The notes beneath the pieces were generated by a model that had not been told where the DNA came from, did not search any database, and worked only from the letters and a program-made list of their open reading frames with translations. Source: Clostridiales bacterium UBA4644 (GTDB lineage Bacteria; Bacillota; Clostridia; Oscillospirales; Butyricicoccaceae). Taken from it: a stretch of DNA of 27,223 nucleotides. The position numbers and the translations under genes are program-made. Where the stretch lies: contig DHMK01000066.1 of assembly GCA_002405755.1 (NCBI GenBank), positions 1 to 27,223 on the forward strand. The letters run 5' to 3'. Below are positions 13,466 to 19,602 of the stretch, in pieces; the first letter of the stretch is position 1; each line of letters opens with the position of its first letter.

Positions 13466-13499
13466 TGATTTTTGAAGAAGGGAGGGTTGCACTCAAGGA

Positions 13500-13703
13500 G
13501 CCGCAAGTTCTGCTATTACCAGTTCCAGCTTCAGTTCTGTGATTGATGCCGTCAAAACTCAGATCTCTGTCACTACTGTTGTTGAAGTGCTGGCGTATGC
13601 CGCCGCAATCGCCGTGGCGCTGGTGTTCATGTGGTGGGGTGTCCGCAAGGTCAGTGCCATCATTATGAGCGCGTTCCGCAAGGGCAAACTGTCTCTGGGT
13701 TAA
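13500..13703 (+). CDS. Major coat-like phage protein, start codon not identifiable
   Basis: The frame ending at TAA 13701-13703 encodes, from 13500, AASSAITSSSF..., an amphipathic polar stretch, one long hydrophobic helix (VVEVLAYAAAIAVALVFMWW) and a basic tail (GVRKVSAIIMSAFRKGKLSLG). This is the exact layout of a mature filamentous-phage major coat protein, about 67 residues, here without a signal peptide. The frame is open only back to 13476, after TGA 13473-13475, and contains no ATG or TTG. The sole conventional start is GTG 13539, which lacks a ribosome binding site and would remove the N-terminus. AAGGAG lies at 13495-13500. Either the start was lost by a small indel near 13495 or a rare start such as ATT 13515 is used. 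The start given here is therefore provisional. Confidence 0.68.
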   Translation, partial: AASSAITSSSFSSVIDAVKTQISVTTVVEVLAYAAAIAVALVFMWWGVRKVSAIIMSAFRKGKLSLG

Positions 13704-13710
13704 GCCCTTC

Positions 13711-13744
13711 AGGGCGGGGGCTGTCCCCCGCCCTTTCCTTTTTG
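13711..13744 (+). terminator. Rho-independent terminator after the coat gene
   Basis: A perfect 10-bp GC stem (AGGGCGGGGG, 13711-13720, with 13725-13734), CTGT loop and the T-rich tail TTCCTTTTTG. It lies seven bases after the coat stop. Confidence 0.92.
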
Positions 13745-13768
13745 TAGAAACTGTAGTTATTGTAGGTA
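13742..13768. repeat. Three 9-bp tandem repeats (YTGTAGNNA) near the phage end
   Basis: TTGTAGAAA, CTGTAGTTA and TTGTAGGTA follow one another without gaps. The last two repeat, with one change, the string beside the putative origin hairpin (11784-11801). They may be binding sites for Rep or for an accessory recombination factor. Confidence 0.6.
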
Positions 13769-13789
13769 GCAGAGCCAATCTGCTATTTT
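13760..13789 (+). promoter_or_regulatory. Possible promoter spanning the phage junction
   Basis: TTGTAG (13760-13765), an 18-base spacer and TATTTT (13784-13789) with extended -10 TGC. In the circular or tandem form it would drive the small membrane protein-zot operon. At the left chromosomal junction the -10 (8696-8701) remains but the TG and -35 are replaced. Confidence 0.4.
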
Positions 13790-13860
13790 GTATCATTCGA
13801 AGGAGGGCAAGATGGATGTTTCCGAGATCGTGGCACTGTATAACGAATGTGCCGCGTACT
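13784..13860 (+). repeat. 77-bp direct repeat, right copy
   Basis: Matches 8696-8772 with a single difference (G at 13849). It begins at the att arm and stops abruptly at 13860, five bases before the ogt stop codon. It is the start of a second phage copy whose remainder is missing. Confidence 0.92.
13812..13860 (+). pseudogene. 5' fragment of a second copy of the small phage membrane protein gene
   Basis: The ATG at 13812 with GGAGGG upstream starts the same 16 codons as the gene at 8724 (MDVSEIVALYNE, then C instead of Y, then AAY). The frame then runs into the antisense of ogt, so the membrane helix is absent. It is a remnant marking a truncated tandem prophage. Confidence 0.8.
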
Positions 13861-13864
13861 CTTA

Positions 13865-14296
13865 TCAGCAACGGGCATTTTCTTTTCCTGCGGCTTCCAG
13901 TGCAAGCAGCCTTCTTTTCAGTTCAAGCCCGCCGGCAAAGCCGGTCAGCGCGCCGCCGCTGCCAACGACCCGATGACAAGGAATGAAGATCCCAATGGGA
14001 TTCCGATGGCAGGCGCCGCCTACAGCGCGGGCGGCCTTTGGGTTTCCCAGTGCCGCAGCCAATGCGCCATAGGTCAGAGTCTCGCCGTATGGGATCCGCT
14101 GAAGCTGCTGCCAAACGGCTTTGGAAAACGCTGTACCGTCTGGCATAACAGGTACTGTAAAGGCTTTTCGCTGTCCATCGAGATATTCCAGCAGCTGAGT
14201 CTCTGCCAGGCGTAATACCGGCGGAAGCGTCTCCTCCTGCGGGACATTTTTACGAAAGATGCTTGCCAAATGCCAGCATTTTGATATAATGTTCAT
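13865..14296 (-). CDS. ogt: Methylated-DNA--protein-cysteine methyltransferase, apparently 5'-truncated
   Basis: The 143-residue frame contains the complete C-terminal DNA-binding and catalytic domain of O6-alkylguanine-DNA alkyltransferases: FSKAVWQQLQRIPYGETLTYGALAAALGNPKAARAVGGACHRNPI, the acceptor-cysteine motif IPCHRVV and GFAGGLELKRRLLALE. The family removes O6-methyl groups from guanine by irreversible transfer to that Cys. Normal members have about 150-175 residues with an N-terminal RNase H-like domain. Here only its last part may remain (from about residue 8), an in-frame TGA lies just upstream, and the ATG at 14296 has no ribosome binding site. The first codons also overlap a near-consensus promoter pointing at the Xer gene. 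I infer that the 5' end was lost, perhaps during phage insertion; activity is doubtful. Confidence 0.82.
   Translation of the reverse strand: MNIISKCWHLASIFRKNVPQEETLPPVLRLAETQLLEYLDGQRKAFTVPVMPDGTAFSKAVWQQLQRIPYGETLTYGALAAALGNPKAARAVGGACHRNPIGIFIPCHRVVGSGGALTGFAGGLELKRRLLALEAAGKENARC
14263..14290 (+). promoter_or_regulatory. Probable promoter of the Xer recombinase gene
   Basis: TTGCCA (14263-14268), a 16-base spacer and TATAAT (14285-14290) with extended -10 TGA. The transcript would start near 14297 and carry the att-like site in its leader. It lies inside the present 5' end of ogt on the other strand. Confidence 0.65.
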
Positions 14297-14326
14297 CAGA
14301 AGTCAGCGTGAAGCATCCAAACACGG

Positions 14327-14350
14327 AATGATACAAAATTTTGTAATACA
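14327..14350. repeat. dif/att-like site upstream of the Xer gene
   Basis: AATGATACAAAAT (14327-14339) exactly repeats the left arm of the left prophage junction (8680-8692). Here it continues as TTTGTAATACA, forming a 14-bp perfect palindrome TACAAAATTTTGTA (14332-14345). It is 31 bases from the recombinase start codon, as difSL is to xerS in streptococci. A role as chromosomal recombination site is inferred. Confidence 0.55.
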
Positions 14351-14380
14351 GCATACTTGCTCCTTATTTGAGGTCAATTT

Positions 14381-15397
14381 ATGGATCATCTGAACGATTC
14401 CCCTAAGGTATTGCGGGATTATCTGGTCTATCTGGAAACCATTTTAGGCCGTTCGCCCAACACTGTCAATGAGTATTATCTGGATCTGCGGACCTTTTTC
14501 CGTTTTTTGCTGCAAAAACGGGGGCTGGTCTCCCCTCCTGATCTGGATTTTGATGCGATCCCCATCGACGCTGTGGATCTGGAGCTGCTGCGCAGCGTTA
14601 CCAGAGCGGATATTCTGGATTTTCTTGTTTTCGCGGCCCGCCAGCGGCCCAAATATCACACCAGCCCCGCCACGCCCTATGGCAACGACCTGAAGACCCG
14701 CGCCCGGAAGATCTCCGCCCTGCGGGGGCTCTATAAATACTATTGCAGCAAGCTGCAGCTGATCGAGGAAAACCCCACGCAAAGCCTGGATACGCCCAAG
14801 CCGCGGAAGGAGCTGCCAAAATATCTTACACTGCAGGAAAGCCTGGAGCTGCTGGAGGTCATCGACGGCCCCAACCGGGAGCGGGATTACTGCATCATCA
14901 CCCTGTTTCTCAACTGCGGGATGCGGGTGTCGGAGCTGGTGGGCATCGACCTGCAGGATATCTCCGAGGATCGTCTGCGGCTGCTGGGCAAGGGCAATAA
15001 GGAGCGGATCGTCTACCTGAATCAGGCCTGTCTCAACGCCATTCAGACCTATCTTCCCCATCGGATCACGCCAAACGCCGCCAGCCGCAGCGCTCTGTTT
15101 ATCAGCCGGCTGGGCAACCGCATCGATGTGCAGACGGTAAAGGCGCTGGTGAAAAAATATCTTACCATGGCGGGCCTTTCCCAGAAGCATTGCTCCGTCC
15201 ATAAGCTGCGGCACACGGCGGCCACACTGATGTATCAGAACGGCGTGGATGTGCGGACGCTGAAGGAGGTCCTGGGCCACGAAAATCTGGACACCACCAT
15301 GATCTATACCCATGTGGTGGATGAAAACCTGCGGGACGCCGCCGAGGCAAACCCGCTGAATCAGCTGGCGCTAAAAAAAGCGCCGCCGGAGGAATAA
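14381..15397 (+). CDS. Xer-type tyrosine recombinase
   Basis: A 338-residue tyrosine recombinase with an N-terminal SAM-like core-binding domain (about residues 7-130, DYLVYLETILGRSPNTV) and a C-terminal catalytic domain. The active-site set is complete: Arg182 (GMRVSELVG), Lys204 or Lys207 (GKGNKER), His274 and Arg277 (HKLRHTAA), His300 (LGHENL) and Tyr309 (TMIYTHV). Length and motifs fit housekeeping XerC/XerD/XerS proteins that resolve chromosome dimers. GC content and codon use match the surrounding chromosome, and it lies outside the repeat-bounded phage, so I read it as a host gene that the phage exploits. GAGG (14370-14373) serves as ribosome binding site. A hairpin terminator follows directly. 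Confidence 0.9.
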   Translation: MDHLNDSPKVLRDYLVYLETILGRSPNTVNEYYLDLRTFFRFLLQKRGLVSPPDLDFDAIPIDAVDLELLRSVTRADILDFLVFAARQRPKYHTSPATPYGNDLKTRARKISALRGLYKYYCSKLQLIEENPTQSLDTPKPRKELPKYLTLQESLELLEVIDGPNRERDYCIITLFLNCGMRVSELVGIDLQDISEDRLRLLGKGNKERIVYLNQACLNAIQTYLPHRITPNAASRSALFISRLGNRIDVQTVKALVKKYLTMAGLSQKHCSVHKLRHTAATLMYQNGVDVRTLKEVLGHENLDTTMIYTHVVDENLRDAAEANPLNQLALKKAPPEE

Positions 15398-15410
15398 GAA
15401 AACGAAACAG

Positions 15411-15450
15411 AAGCGGAGCATGACGCAAACTGCGCATGCCCCGCTTTTTT
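15411..15450 (+). terminator. Rho-independent terminator of the Xer gene
   Basis: AAGCGG-A-GCATG pairs with CATGC-C-CCGCTT (15411-15422 with 15435-15446), with a further CGCA/TGCG pairing in the loop, and then six T. It separates the convergent Xer and AAA+ genes. Confidence 0.88.
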
Positions 15451-15481
15451 CTTTTCAGCGCCGGATCATCTCTTTTTCGAT

Positions 15482-17536
15482 TCACTCCACCGCTTCCGGC
15501 GTTTCAAACAGATCAAAATCACATTTTTGCAGCAGATCCAGCGGCGTATCCGGCTGGGCGACCACCCGCTTGGCCTGGGCCAGGATCGCCGCTTCGATCA
15601 CATTTCTGGCCAGACGGCCGTTGCCGCTTTCCCGGCTGCCCATGGCCTGGATCACGCAGAAATAGTCCAGCAGCGCGTCTTTGGCGTTGTCTGCGATACG
15701 GTAGCCCTTGGAGGAAGCATTGATCTCCGCGATCTTTTCCAGCTCCTCGCCGGAATAATCGGGAAACTCCAGAATATTGGGGAACCGGCTGCGCAGGCCG
15801 GAGTTTGCCGTCAGGAAGGTCTCCATTTCCTTGGTATAACCCGCCAGAATGACGATCAGGTCCTCCCGGTTGTCCTCCATACCCTTGACCAGCGTGTCGA
15901 TAGCTTCCATACCGAAGCTGTCATCGCCGCCGCGATAGAGCGAATAGGCTTCGTCGATGAACAATACGCCGCCGATGGCGCTTTTGATCACCTGCATGGT
16001 CAGGGGCGCCGTGTGGCCCACATATTTGCCCACCAGATCGGCCCGGGTCACCTCCACCAGCTGTCCGCCGGAGAGGACGCCGATGGCCTTCAGATATTTG
16101 GAGACCAGTCGGGCGATGGTGGTCTTGCCGGTGCCGGGGTTGCCGGTAAAGATCATGTGCATGGAAACGCTGCCGGCCTTCAGGCCCTGGGCAGCGCGAA
16201 GCTTCTGGACCTTGTAATGATCCTCCAGCGAAAGGATATACTGCTTGATCTCCTTCAGGCCAACGATCTTGTCCAGCTCCGCCTTGACGGCCTCCAGCTC
16301 ACCCCGGTAGCCGCCGGGCAGCAGGGAAAGCACATCCACCCGCGCGCCGTCCAGCTGGGCAAAGAGCCGGCCGTCGGCCGCGGAGACCGCCACGCTCTGG
16401 GCGGGCGCATCCTTTTCCAGCTTATACTGCGCCAGCCCGCGGAACAGCTCGTCCGCGCAGCGAAGCATATCGCCAACGCCGCTCCGGACGGAATATTTCT
16501 CAGCAAAAAAGCGGTTGATCCCTTCTTCGGCAGTAAGTGTAAAGCCAAGCTGCTTTTCGGCTCTTTCCCGCAGCTTATCCCACTGGATCCCGCCGATCTT
16601 TTCCAGATCCTCCTGCGTCAGCGGGCCGGTCTGGCAGTGGTCGCCCAGCGCGTCCACCACCTTTGCGCCAAAGGCTCCCGCCAGCGCCTCCCTGCCCTTT
16701 TCCGAAACGATCGCCAGATAGCAGCCGTTGGCCTGCAGCGCGCCCACGGCCTGGGAAGACAGCGCCGTGCCGGCATCTACCAGATGGCCCTTCTGCATCA
16801 CATAGCGGGAAGCCAGATTGAGCTTGCCCGTGCAGATCAGCTCGCTGAGCTGCTGCAAAAAGGCCGGGTGACAGCTTTCATAATGATCCAGCACCAGCAG
16901 CCCGCCGGACTGCAGCGCCTGATACAGGTCCTGCAGAAAAAGCTTTTCCTCCGCTGCGCCGGGATACAGCGCCAGATCCATGATCCGGAGCCCATCCTGG
17001 GGCAAAAGGCCTGCCTGCGTCATCTGTTCAGCCATGAGCCGCAGCGCGGTGTGCCGCCCGGTGTTGGGCTTTCCATAGACCAGCATGGCGTTGCGCAGAC
17101 CGTTTGGCGCGTTCCACCCGGTAACATAGGGGCGCTTGAAGGCGATCAGCAGGCTTTTGAGAAAGGCCTCCTGGCCGATGAGCTGCCCGGAAAGCGCCGG
17201 CAGAAAATCGGAAAACCGCTGCGCCTCAGGTCTGGGGTCTTCCGCCTGCTGGCTGGCCGTCCGGACCTCCTCCTTCTTTTGGGAAGAAACGCCGAAATCC
17301 CGCTGGACCTCCTGCTGGATCTTGTCCAGATCCAGCTCTCCGCTGAGCCGCTTCAGCTCCTCCAGCTGCTTTTGCAGCCGGTCATTCACATCCGTCTGCT
17401 GCTTCTGCAGCGCATCCAGGCCGGCGTCCATTTTCCGGCTCTGCTCCAGATAGCGCTCGGCCTTTTCCGTGGAAATGGTACGCTGTGTGCTGTTTCCGAA
17501 AACGCCTCGCAGCAGCTCGTCGATATCCTTGGCCAT
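15482..17536 (-). CDS. AAA+ ATPase of the CbbX/SpoVK type with a degenerate first ATPase module
   Basis: A 684-residue protein. Residues 20-90 are a predicted coiled coil. Residues 115-365 resemble a Clp-like AAA+ module (LIGQEAFLKSLLIAFKRP) whose P-loop is damaged, GKPNTGRHT (155-163), and whose Walker B reads LLVLDHYE (213-220), so ATP hydrolysis there is unlikely. Residues 415-684 form a CbbX/SpoVK AAA+ module with intact Walker A GNPGTGKT (465-472), Walker B VLFIDE (524-529), a pore-like loop LVGKYVGHT and an arginine-finger region SGLRSRFPN. The family remodels protein complexes (Rubisco activase CbbX; SpoVK in sporulation). The substrate here is unknown. AAGGAGG lies 11 bases before the ATG. 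A Nudix gene ends 26 bases upstream and is probably co-transcribed. Confidence 0.87.
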   Translation of the reverse strand: MAKDIDELLRGVFGNSTQRTISTEKAERYLEQSRKMDAGLDALQKQQTDVNDRLQKQLEELKRLSGELDLDKIQQEVQRDFGVSSQKKEEVRTASQQAEDPRPEAQRFSDFLPALSGQLIGQEAFLKSLLIAFKRPYVTGWNAPNGLRNAMLVYGKPNTGRHTALRLMAEQMTQAGLLPQDGLRIMDLALYPGAAEEKLFLQDLYQALQSGGLLVLDHYESCHPAFLQQLSELICTGKLNLASRYVMQKGHLVDAGTALSSQAVGALQANGCYLAIVSEKGREALAGAFGAKVVDALGDHCQTGPLTQEDLEKIGGIQWDKLRERAEKQLGFTLTAEEGINRFFAEKYSVRSGVGDMLRCADELFRGLAQYKLEKDAPAQSVAVSAADGRLFAQLDGARVDVLSLLPGGYRGELEAVKAELDKIVGLKEIKQYILSLEDHYKVQKLRAAQGLKAGSVSMHMIFTGNPGTGKTTIARLVSKYLKAIGVLSGGQLVEVTRADLVGKYVGHTAPLTMQVIKSAIGGVLFIDEAYSLYRGGDDSFGMEAIDTLVKGMEDNREDLIVILAGYTKEMETFLTANSGLRSRFPNILEFPDYSGEELEKIAEINASSKGYRIADNAKDALLDYFCVIQAMGSRESGNGRLARNVIEAAILAQAKRVVAQPDTPLDLLQKCDFDLFETPEAVE

Positions 17537-17562
17537 GAGTTTTGATCCTCCTTGGACTTTTC

Positions 17563-18135
17563 TCAGTTTCTGCTATGATTATAACGCAAAAGCGCCGGAT
17601 TTGCAAACAAAGACTGCAAATAGGAATAGGGCACCAGCGCCTTGCATTCGGCCAGCGAAAAGATCTCCTCTGTAGAGGCCAGCCGCTTGCCGCAGGTCTC
17701 GCCGGGCTGCAGGACCACCTGCTCCAGCGTAAAGCTGCCTTCAAACAGCCAGACATCGAGAAAATCATCTCTCCGCTGCAGCTGCAGCAGGCAGCGCCCC
17801 TGTGCCGGCAAAAAGCTAAGACCCGTCTCCTCCCGGATCTCCCGCAGAATGGCGGTGCGGCTGTCCTCTCCCGCGATGGCAGAACCGCCGGTACATTCCC
17901 AAAGCAGAGGAAAGCCCTTGGATGGATCCCGCCGGGTCAGCAGAAAAAGTCCGTCCTCCCGGCGCAGCCAGGCCTGAACGGCCAGATGATAATCTCCTTC
18001 CGCCAACAGGTCGCCCCGCCGATGGAGCCGCCCCGTTTTTTGCCGCCGTGCATCGTAAATATCCCAAAGCTCCTCCGGGCTGCTCCGGCGGTTGCGCCGG
18101 TCCTGCTCCTGCAGAGCTTGTGCACTGTATGCCAT
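17563..18135 (-). CDS. Nudix hydrolase
   Basis: A 190-residue protein read from ATG 18135, which has AAGGAAG upstream; a longer in-frame start at 18180 would overlap the -10 of the promoter. The Nudix box is complete at residues 84-106, G-x5-E-x7-REIREETGL, which binds the metal that activates water to cleave nucleoside diphosphate-linked compounds. The segment before it (ELWDIYDARRQKTGRLHRRGD, then LAVQAWLRRE and FPLLWECTGG) resembles the subgroup near isopentenyl-diphosphate isomerase-like and YfcD-like Nudix proteins, so the substrate is open. It has its own consensus promoter and is probably the first gene of an operon with the AAA+ gene; it is divergent from the GntR regulator. Confidence 0.88.
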   Translation of the reverse strand: MAYSAQALQEQDRRNRRSSPEELWDIYDARRQKTGRLHRRGDLLAEGDYHLAVQAWLRREDGLFLLTRRDPSKGFPLLWECTGGSAIAGEDSRTAILREIREETGLSFLPAQGRCLLQLQRRDDFLDVWLFEGSFTLEQVVLQPGETCGKRLASTEEIFSLAECKALVPYSYLQSLFANPALLRYNHSRN

Positions 18136-18168
18136 CCCATCGCTTCCTTTAATACATTTTGTTATTTC

Positions 18169-18197
18169 AGTATACGGCAAGTATCAAGCGCTGTCAA
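18169..18197 (-). promoter_or_regulatory. Consensus promoter of the Nudix-AAA+ operon
   Basis: On the minus strand TTGACA (18197-18192), exactly 17 bases, then TATACT (18174-18169). It stands about 35 bases before the Nudix start codon. Confidence 0.85.
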
Positions 18198-18242
18198 AGG
18201 GAAAACAGGCTTTACAGGGCGTATTCTGCGAAAAAATTTGTC

Positions 18243-18271
18243 TTGCTTTTTGGAGAATTTCTGTGTATATT
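18243..18271 (+). promoter_or_regulatory. Promoter of the GntR regulator gene
   Basis: TTGCTT (18243-18248), a 17-base spacer and TATATT (18266-18271). The -10 touches the palindromic operator, which suggests autorepression. Confidence 0.65.
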
Positions 18272-18291
18272 GTTTATACTGTATATAAACA
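18271..18291. promoter_or_regulatory. Palindromic operator for the GntR/YtrA-type regulator
   Basis: Perfect 8-bp arms TGTTTATA and TATAAACA flank CTGTA. It sits between the -10 and the ribosome binding site, a typical autoregulatory position; YtrA-type regulators bind AT-rich palindromes of this kind. Confidence 0.65.
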
Positions 18292-18305
18292 GAGGAGGGA
18301 TCGCG

Positions 18306-18692
18306 TTGGATATTCGCATTCGCGTCGGCAGCACCCGGCCCATTTATCAGCAGATCGCCGATCAGATCAAGGCCGCCATTGTCTCCGGCCAGCTTTCGCC
18401 GGGGGAGTCCCTTCCCTCTATCCGTGCGCTGGCACAGCAGCTGCAGATCAGCGTCATCACCACAAAGCGGGCCTATGACGAGCTGGAAAAGGAGGGCTTG
18501 ATCTGTACCGTAGCCGCGAAGGGCTGTTTCGTGGCCAAAAACAACGGGCCGCGGATCCGGGAGGAGCGGCTTCGCCAGCTGGAGGCCCATGTTCTGGCGG
18601 CGCTGGAGCTGGCGCCGGCCTGCGGCCTTTCGCCGGAGGATGTGGTCGACCTGTTCCGCCTGTTCGCCCAGGAGCTTTCTGCAAAGGAATGA
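18306..18692 (+). CDS. GntR-family transcriptional regulator, YtrA subfamily
   Basis: The start is TTG 18306, with GGAGGG (18294-18299) six bases upstream; a longer frame from 18159 would cross the promoter. The 128 residues open with the GntR winged helix: RPIYQQIADQIKAAIVSGQLSPGESLPSIRALAQQLQISVITTKRAYDELEKEGLI, followed by the wing (VAAKGCFVA). The C-terminal part is only about 45 residues, two helices, as in the YtrA subfamily, which lacks a large effector domain. YtrA-type genes usually lead ABC-transporter operons induced by cell-envelope stress. Here no transporter follows and a hairpin closes the gene, so its targets are elsewhere or it acts on the divergent Nudix operon. Confidence 0.9.
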   Translation: MDIRIRVGSTRPIYQQIADQIKAAIVSGQLSPGESLPSIRALAQQLQISVITTKRAYDELEKEGLICTVAAKGCFVAKNNGPRIREERLRQLEAHVLAALELAPACGLSPEDVVDLFRLFAQELSAKE

Positions 18693-18705
18693 GCCGCCGC
18701 GCAAA

Positions 18706-18733
18706 AAAGCAGCGCCCTCTGGGGCGCTGCTTT
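18706..18733. terminator. Terminator-like hairpin between convergent genes
   Basis: A perfect 12-bp stem AAAGCAGCGCCC / GGGCGCTGCTTT with a TCTG loop, with A's before and only a short T run after. It can serve the GntR gene and the convergent gene at 18775. Confidence 0.75.
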
Positions 18734-18774
18734 CGCTGCTGCAGCGGATTATGGTTCCTGCCGCCCGGGATCGC

Positions 18775-19554
18775 TTATCCCTCTGACTTCCGGATATGCT
18801 CCCGGATCTCTGCTTCGTGCTTTTGGCAATAAGCGTAGCTGCTTCGCATAAAATCTTCAATATTCTGGCTTCTATACATAGCGTCCAATGTGTTAAGAAT
18901 AGGCTTCCCATCCGCCATCAAGTCGAAGAAATAGGGATAGACACATCCACCGTTTTCTCTCGGGAAATATGGGTTGACGGAGCTGAGCCGCTCATCTCTC
19001 ATCACGGATTCGACCACCATTTCGCTCAATATCCATTTGAGCGAGGGACGCTCATATTCGTCGTAGTTATCTCCAAACAACCGGTTCCATACATAGAACC
19101 AAATAAAGTGTATGATCTCATGTATTCCACCGCCAATGGCACCCTTTGCGCTGTTCAAATAAAATGTGTCATAGCAGTGCTCTTTTAGAAAACGCGGCGC
19201 AATGGGGTTCATGCTCAAATTGCAGCGCAGGTCATTCAGCAGGCCAGCGCAATCTATGCCGAAGGCTTCTGATAAAGCGGCTGTGATCTGCGGCTTGCAA
19301 GCGTTCCAAAGATGAGAATACAAGCGCGCCTTCGCGTTGATCGTGTCCTCCAATTCAGAATAGACGGCTCTCATGGTGTGCGCAATGTAGTCTTTTCTTT
19401 CGGCAGCCGGCAGACTTGCGGCGAACGCCCGATCAAGCTGCGGATAGAAAAGGTATAAAGGTGCAGACCAGAATTCAGATACGCCTTCTTCCTGAAAAGA
19501 CAGGATGCCCTGAATCATGTAATCCACGCCGGGATTTACAAATGTAATTTCCAT
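18775..19554 (-). CDS. Unknown protein with an HEIIH zinc-protease-like motif, 259 residues
   Basis: I prefer the ATG at 19554 (GGGAAG seven bases upstream) over the in-frame ATG at 19569. The protein has no signal peptide or clear membrane helix. The key feature is GGGIHEIIHFIWF, with His145-Glu146 and His149 as in HExxH zincins, and Glu178 or Glu182 (SEMVVESVM) about 30 residues on as possible third ligand. The rest is rich in aromatic residues and I do not recognise the family. Base composition is visibly less GC-rich than the pxp genes upstream, which may indicate a separate origin. It starts 48 bases after the pxpC stop, so it could share that transcript. A metallopeptidase role is inferred only from the motif. 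Confidence 0.75.
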   Translation of the reverse strand: MEITFVNPGVDYMIQGILSFQEEGVSEFWSAPLYLFYPQLDRAFAASLPAAERKDYIAHTMRAVYSELEDTINAKARLYSHLWNACKPQITAALSEAFGIDCAGLLNDLRCNLSMNPIAPRFLKEHCYDTFYLNSAKGAIGGGIHEIIHFIWFYVWNRLFGDNYDEYERPSLKWILSEMVVESVMRDERLSSVNPYFPRENGGCVYPYFFDLMADGKPILNTLDAMYRSQNIEDFMRSSYAYCQKHEAEIREHIRKSEG

Positions 19555-19602
19555 AAGGCAGCTTCCCATCCATAAATGGATTCTTTTTCCAAGGATTTAT
19601 CT

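Larger units (their letters stand above)
8680..13860 (+). mobile_element. Filamentous phage (Inoviridae-type) prophage, about 5.1 kb unit plus a remnant of a second copy
   Basis: The gene set is that of a filamentous phage: Zot/pI ATPase, small single-helix proteins, secreted C-terminally anchored proteins, an HUH rolling-circle Rep, an intergenic hairpin region, a repressor switch and a coat-like protein. The unit repeats: bases 8696-8772 and 13784-13860 are identical except for one base, giving a unit length of 5088 bp, which is typical of inoviruses. No integrase lies inside. The left edge is a palindrome fused to the permease stop codon; the right edge is a short second copy cut off at the ogt 3' end. 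A zot frameshift and a coat gene without a start codon suggest the copy is defective. Confidence 0.88.

Noticed and set aside
13742..13768. CRISPR-like tandem repeats
   Set aside because: Nine-base repeats without spacers and with no cas genes; better explained as protein-binding iterons.
14381..15397. Tyrosine recombinase as the prophage integrase
   Set aside because: It lies beyond the repeat-bounded phage and beyond ogt, and has host-like composition and a housekeeping Xer length and motif set. It could still act on the phage in trans.
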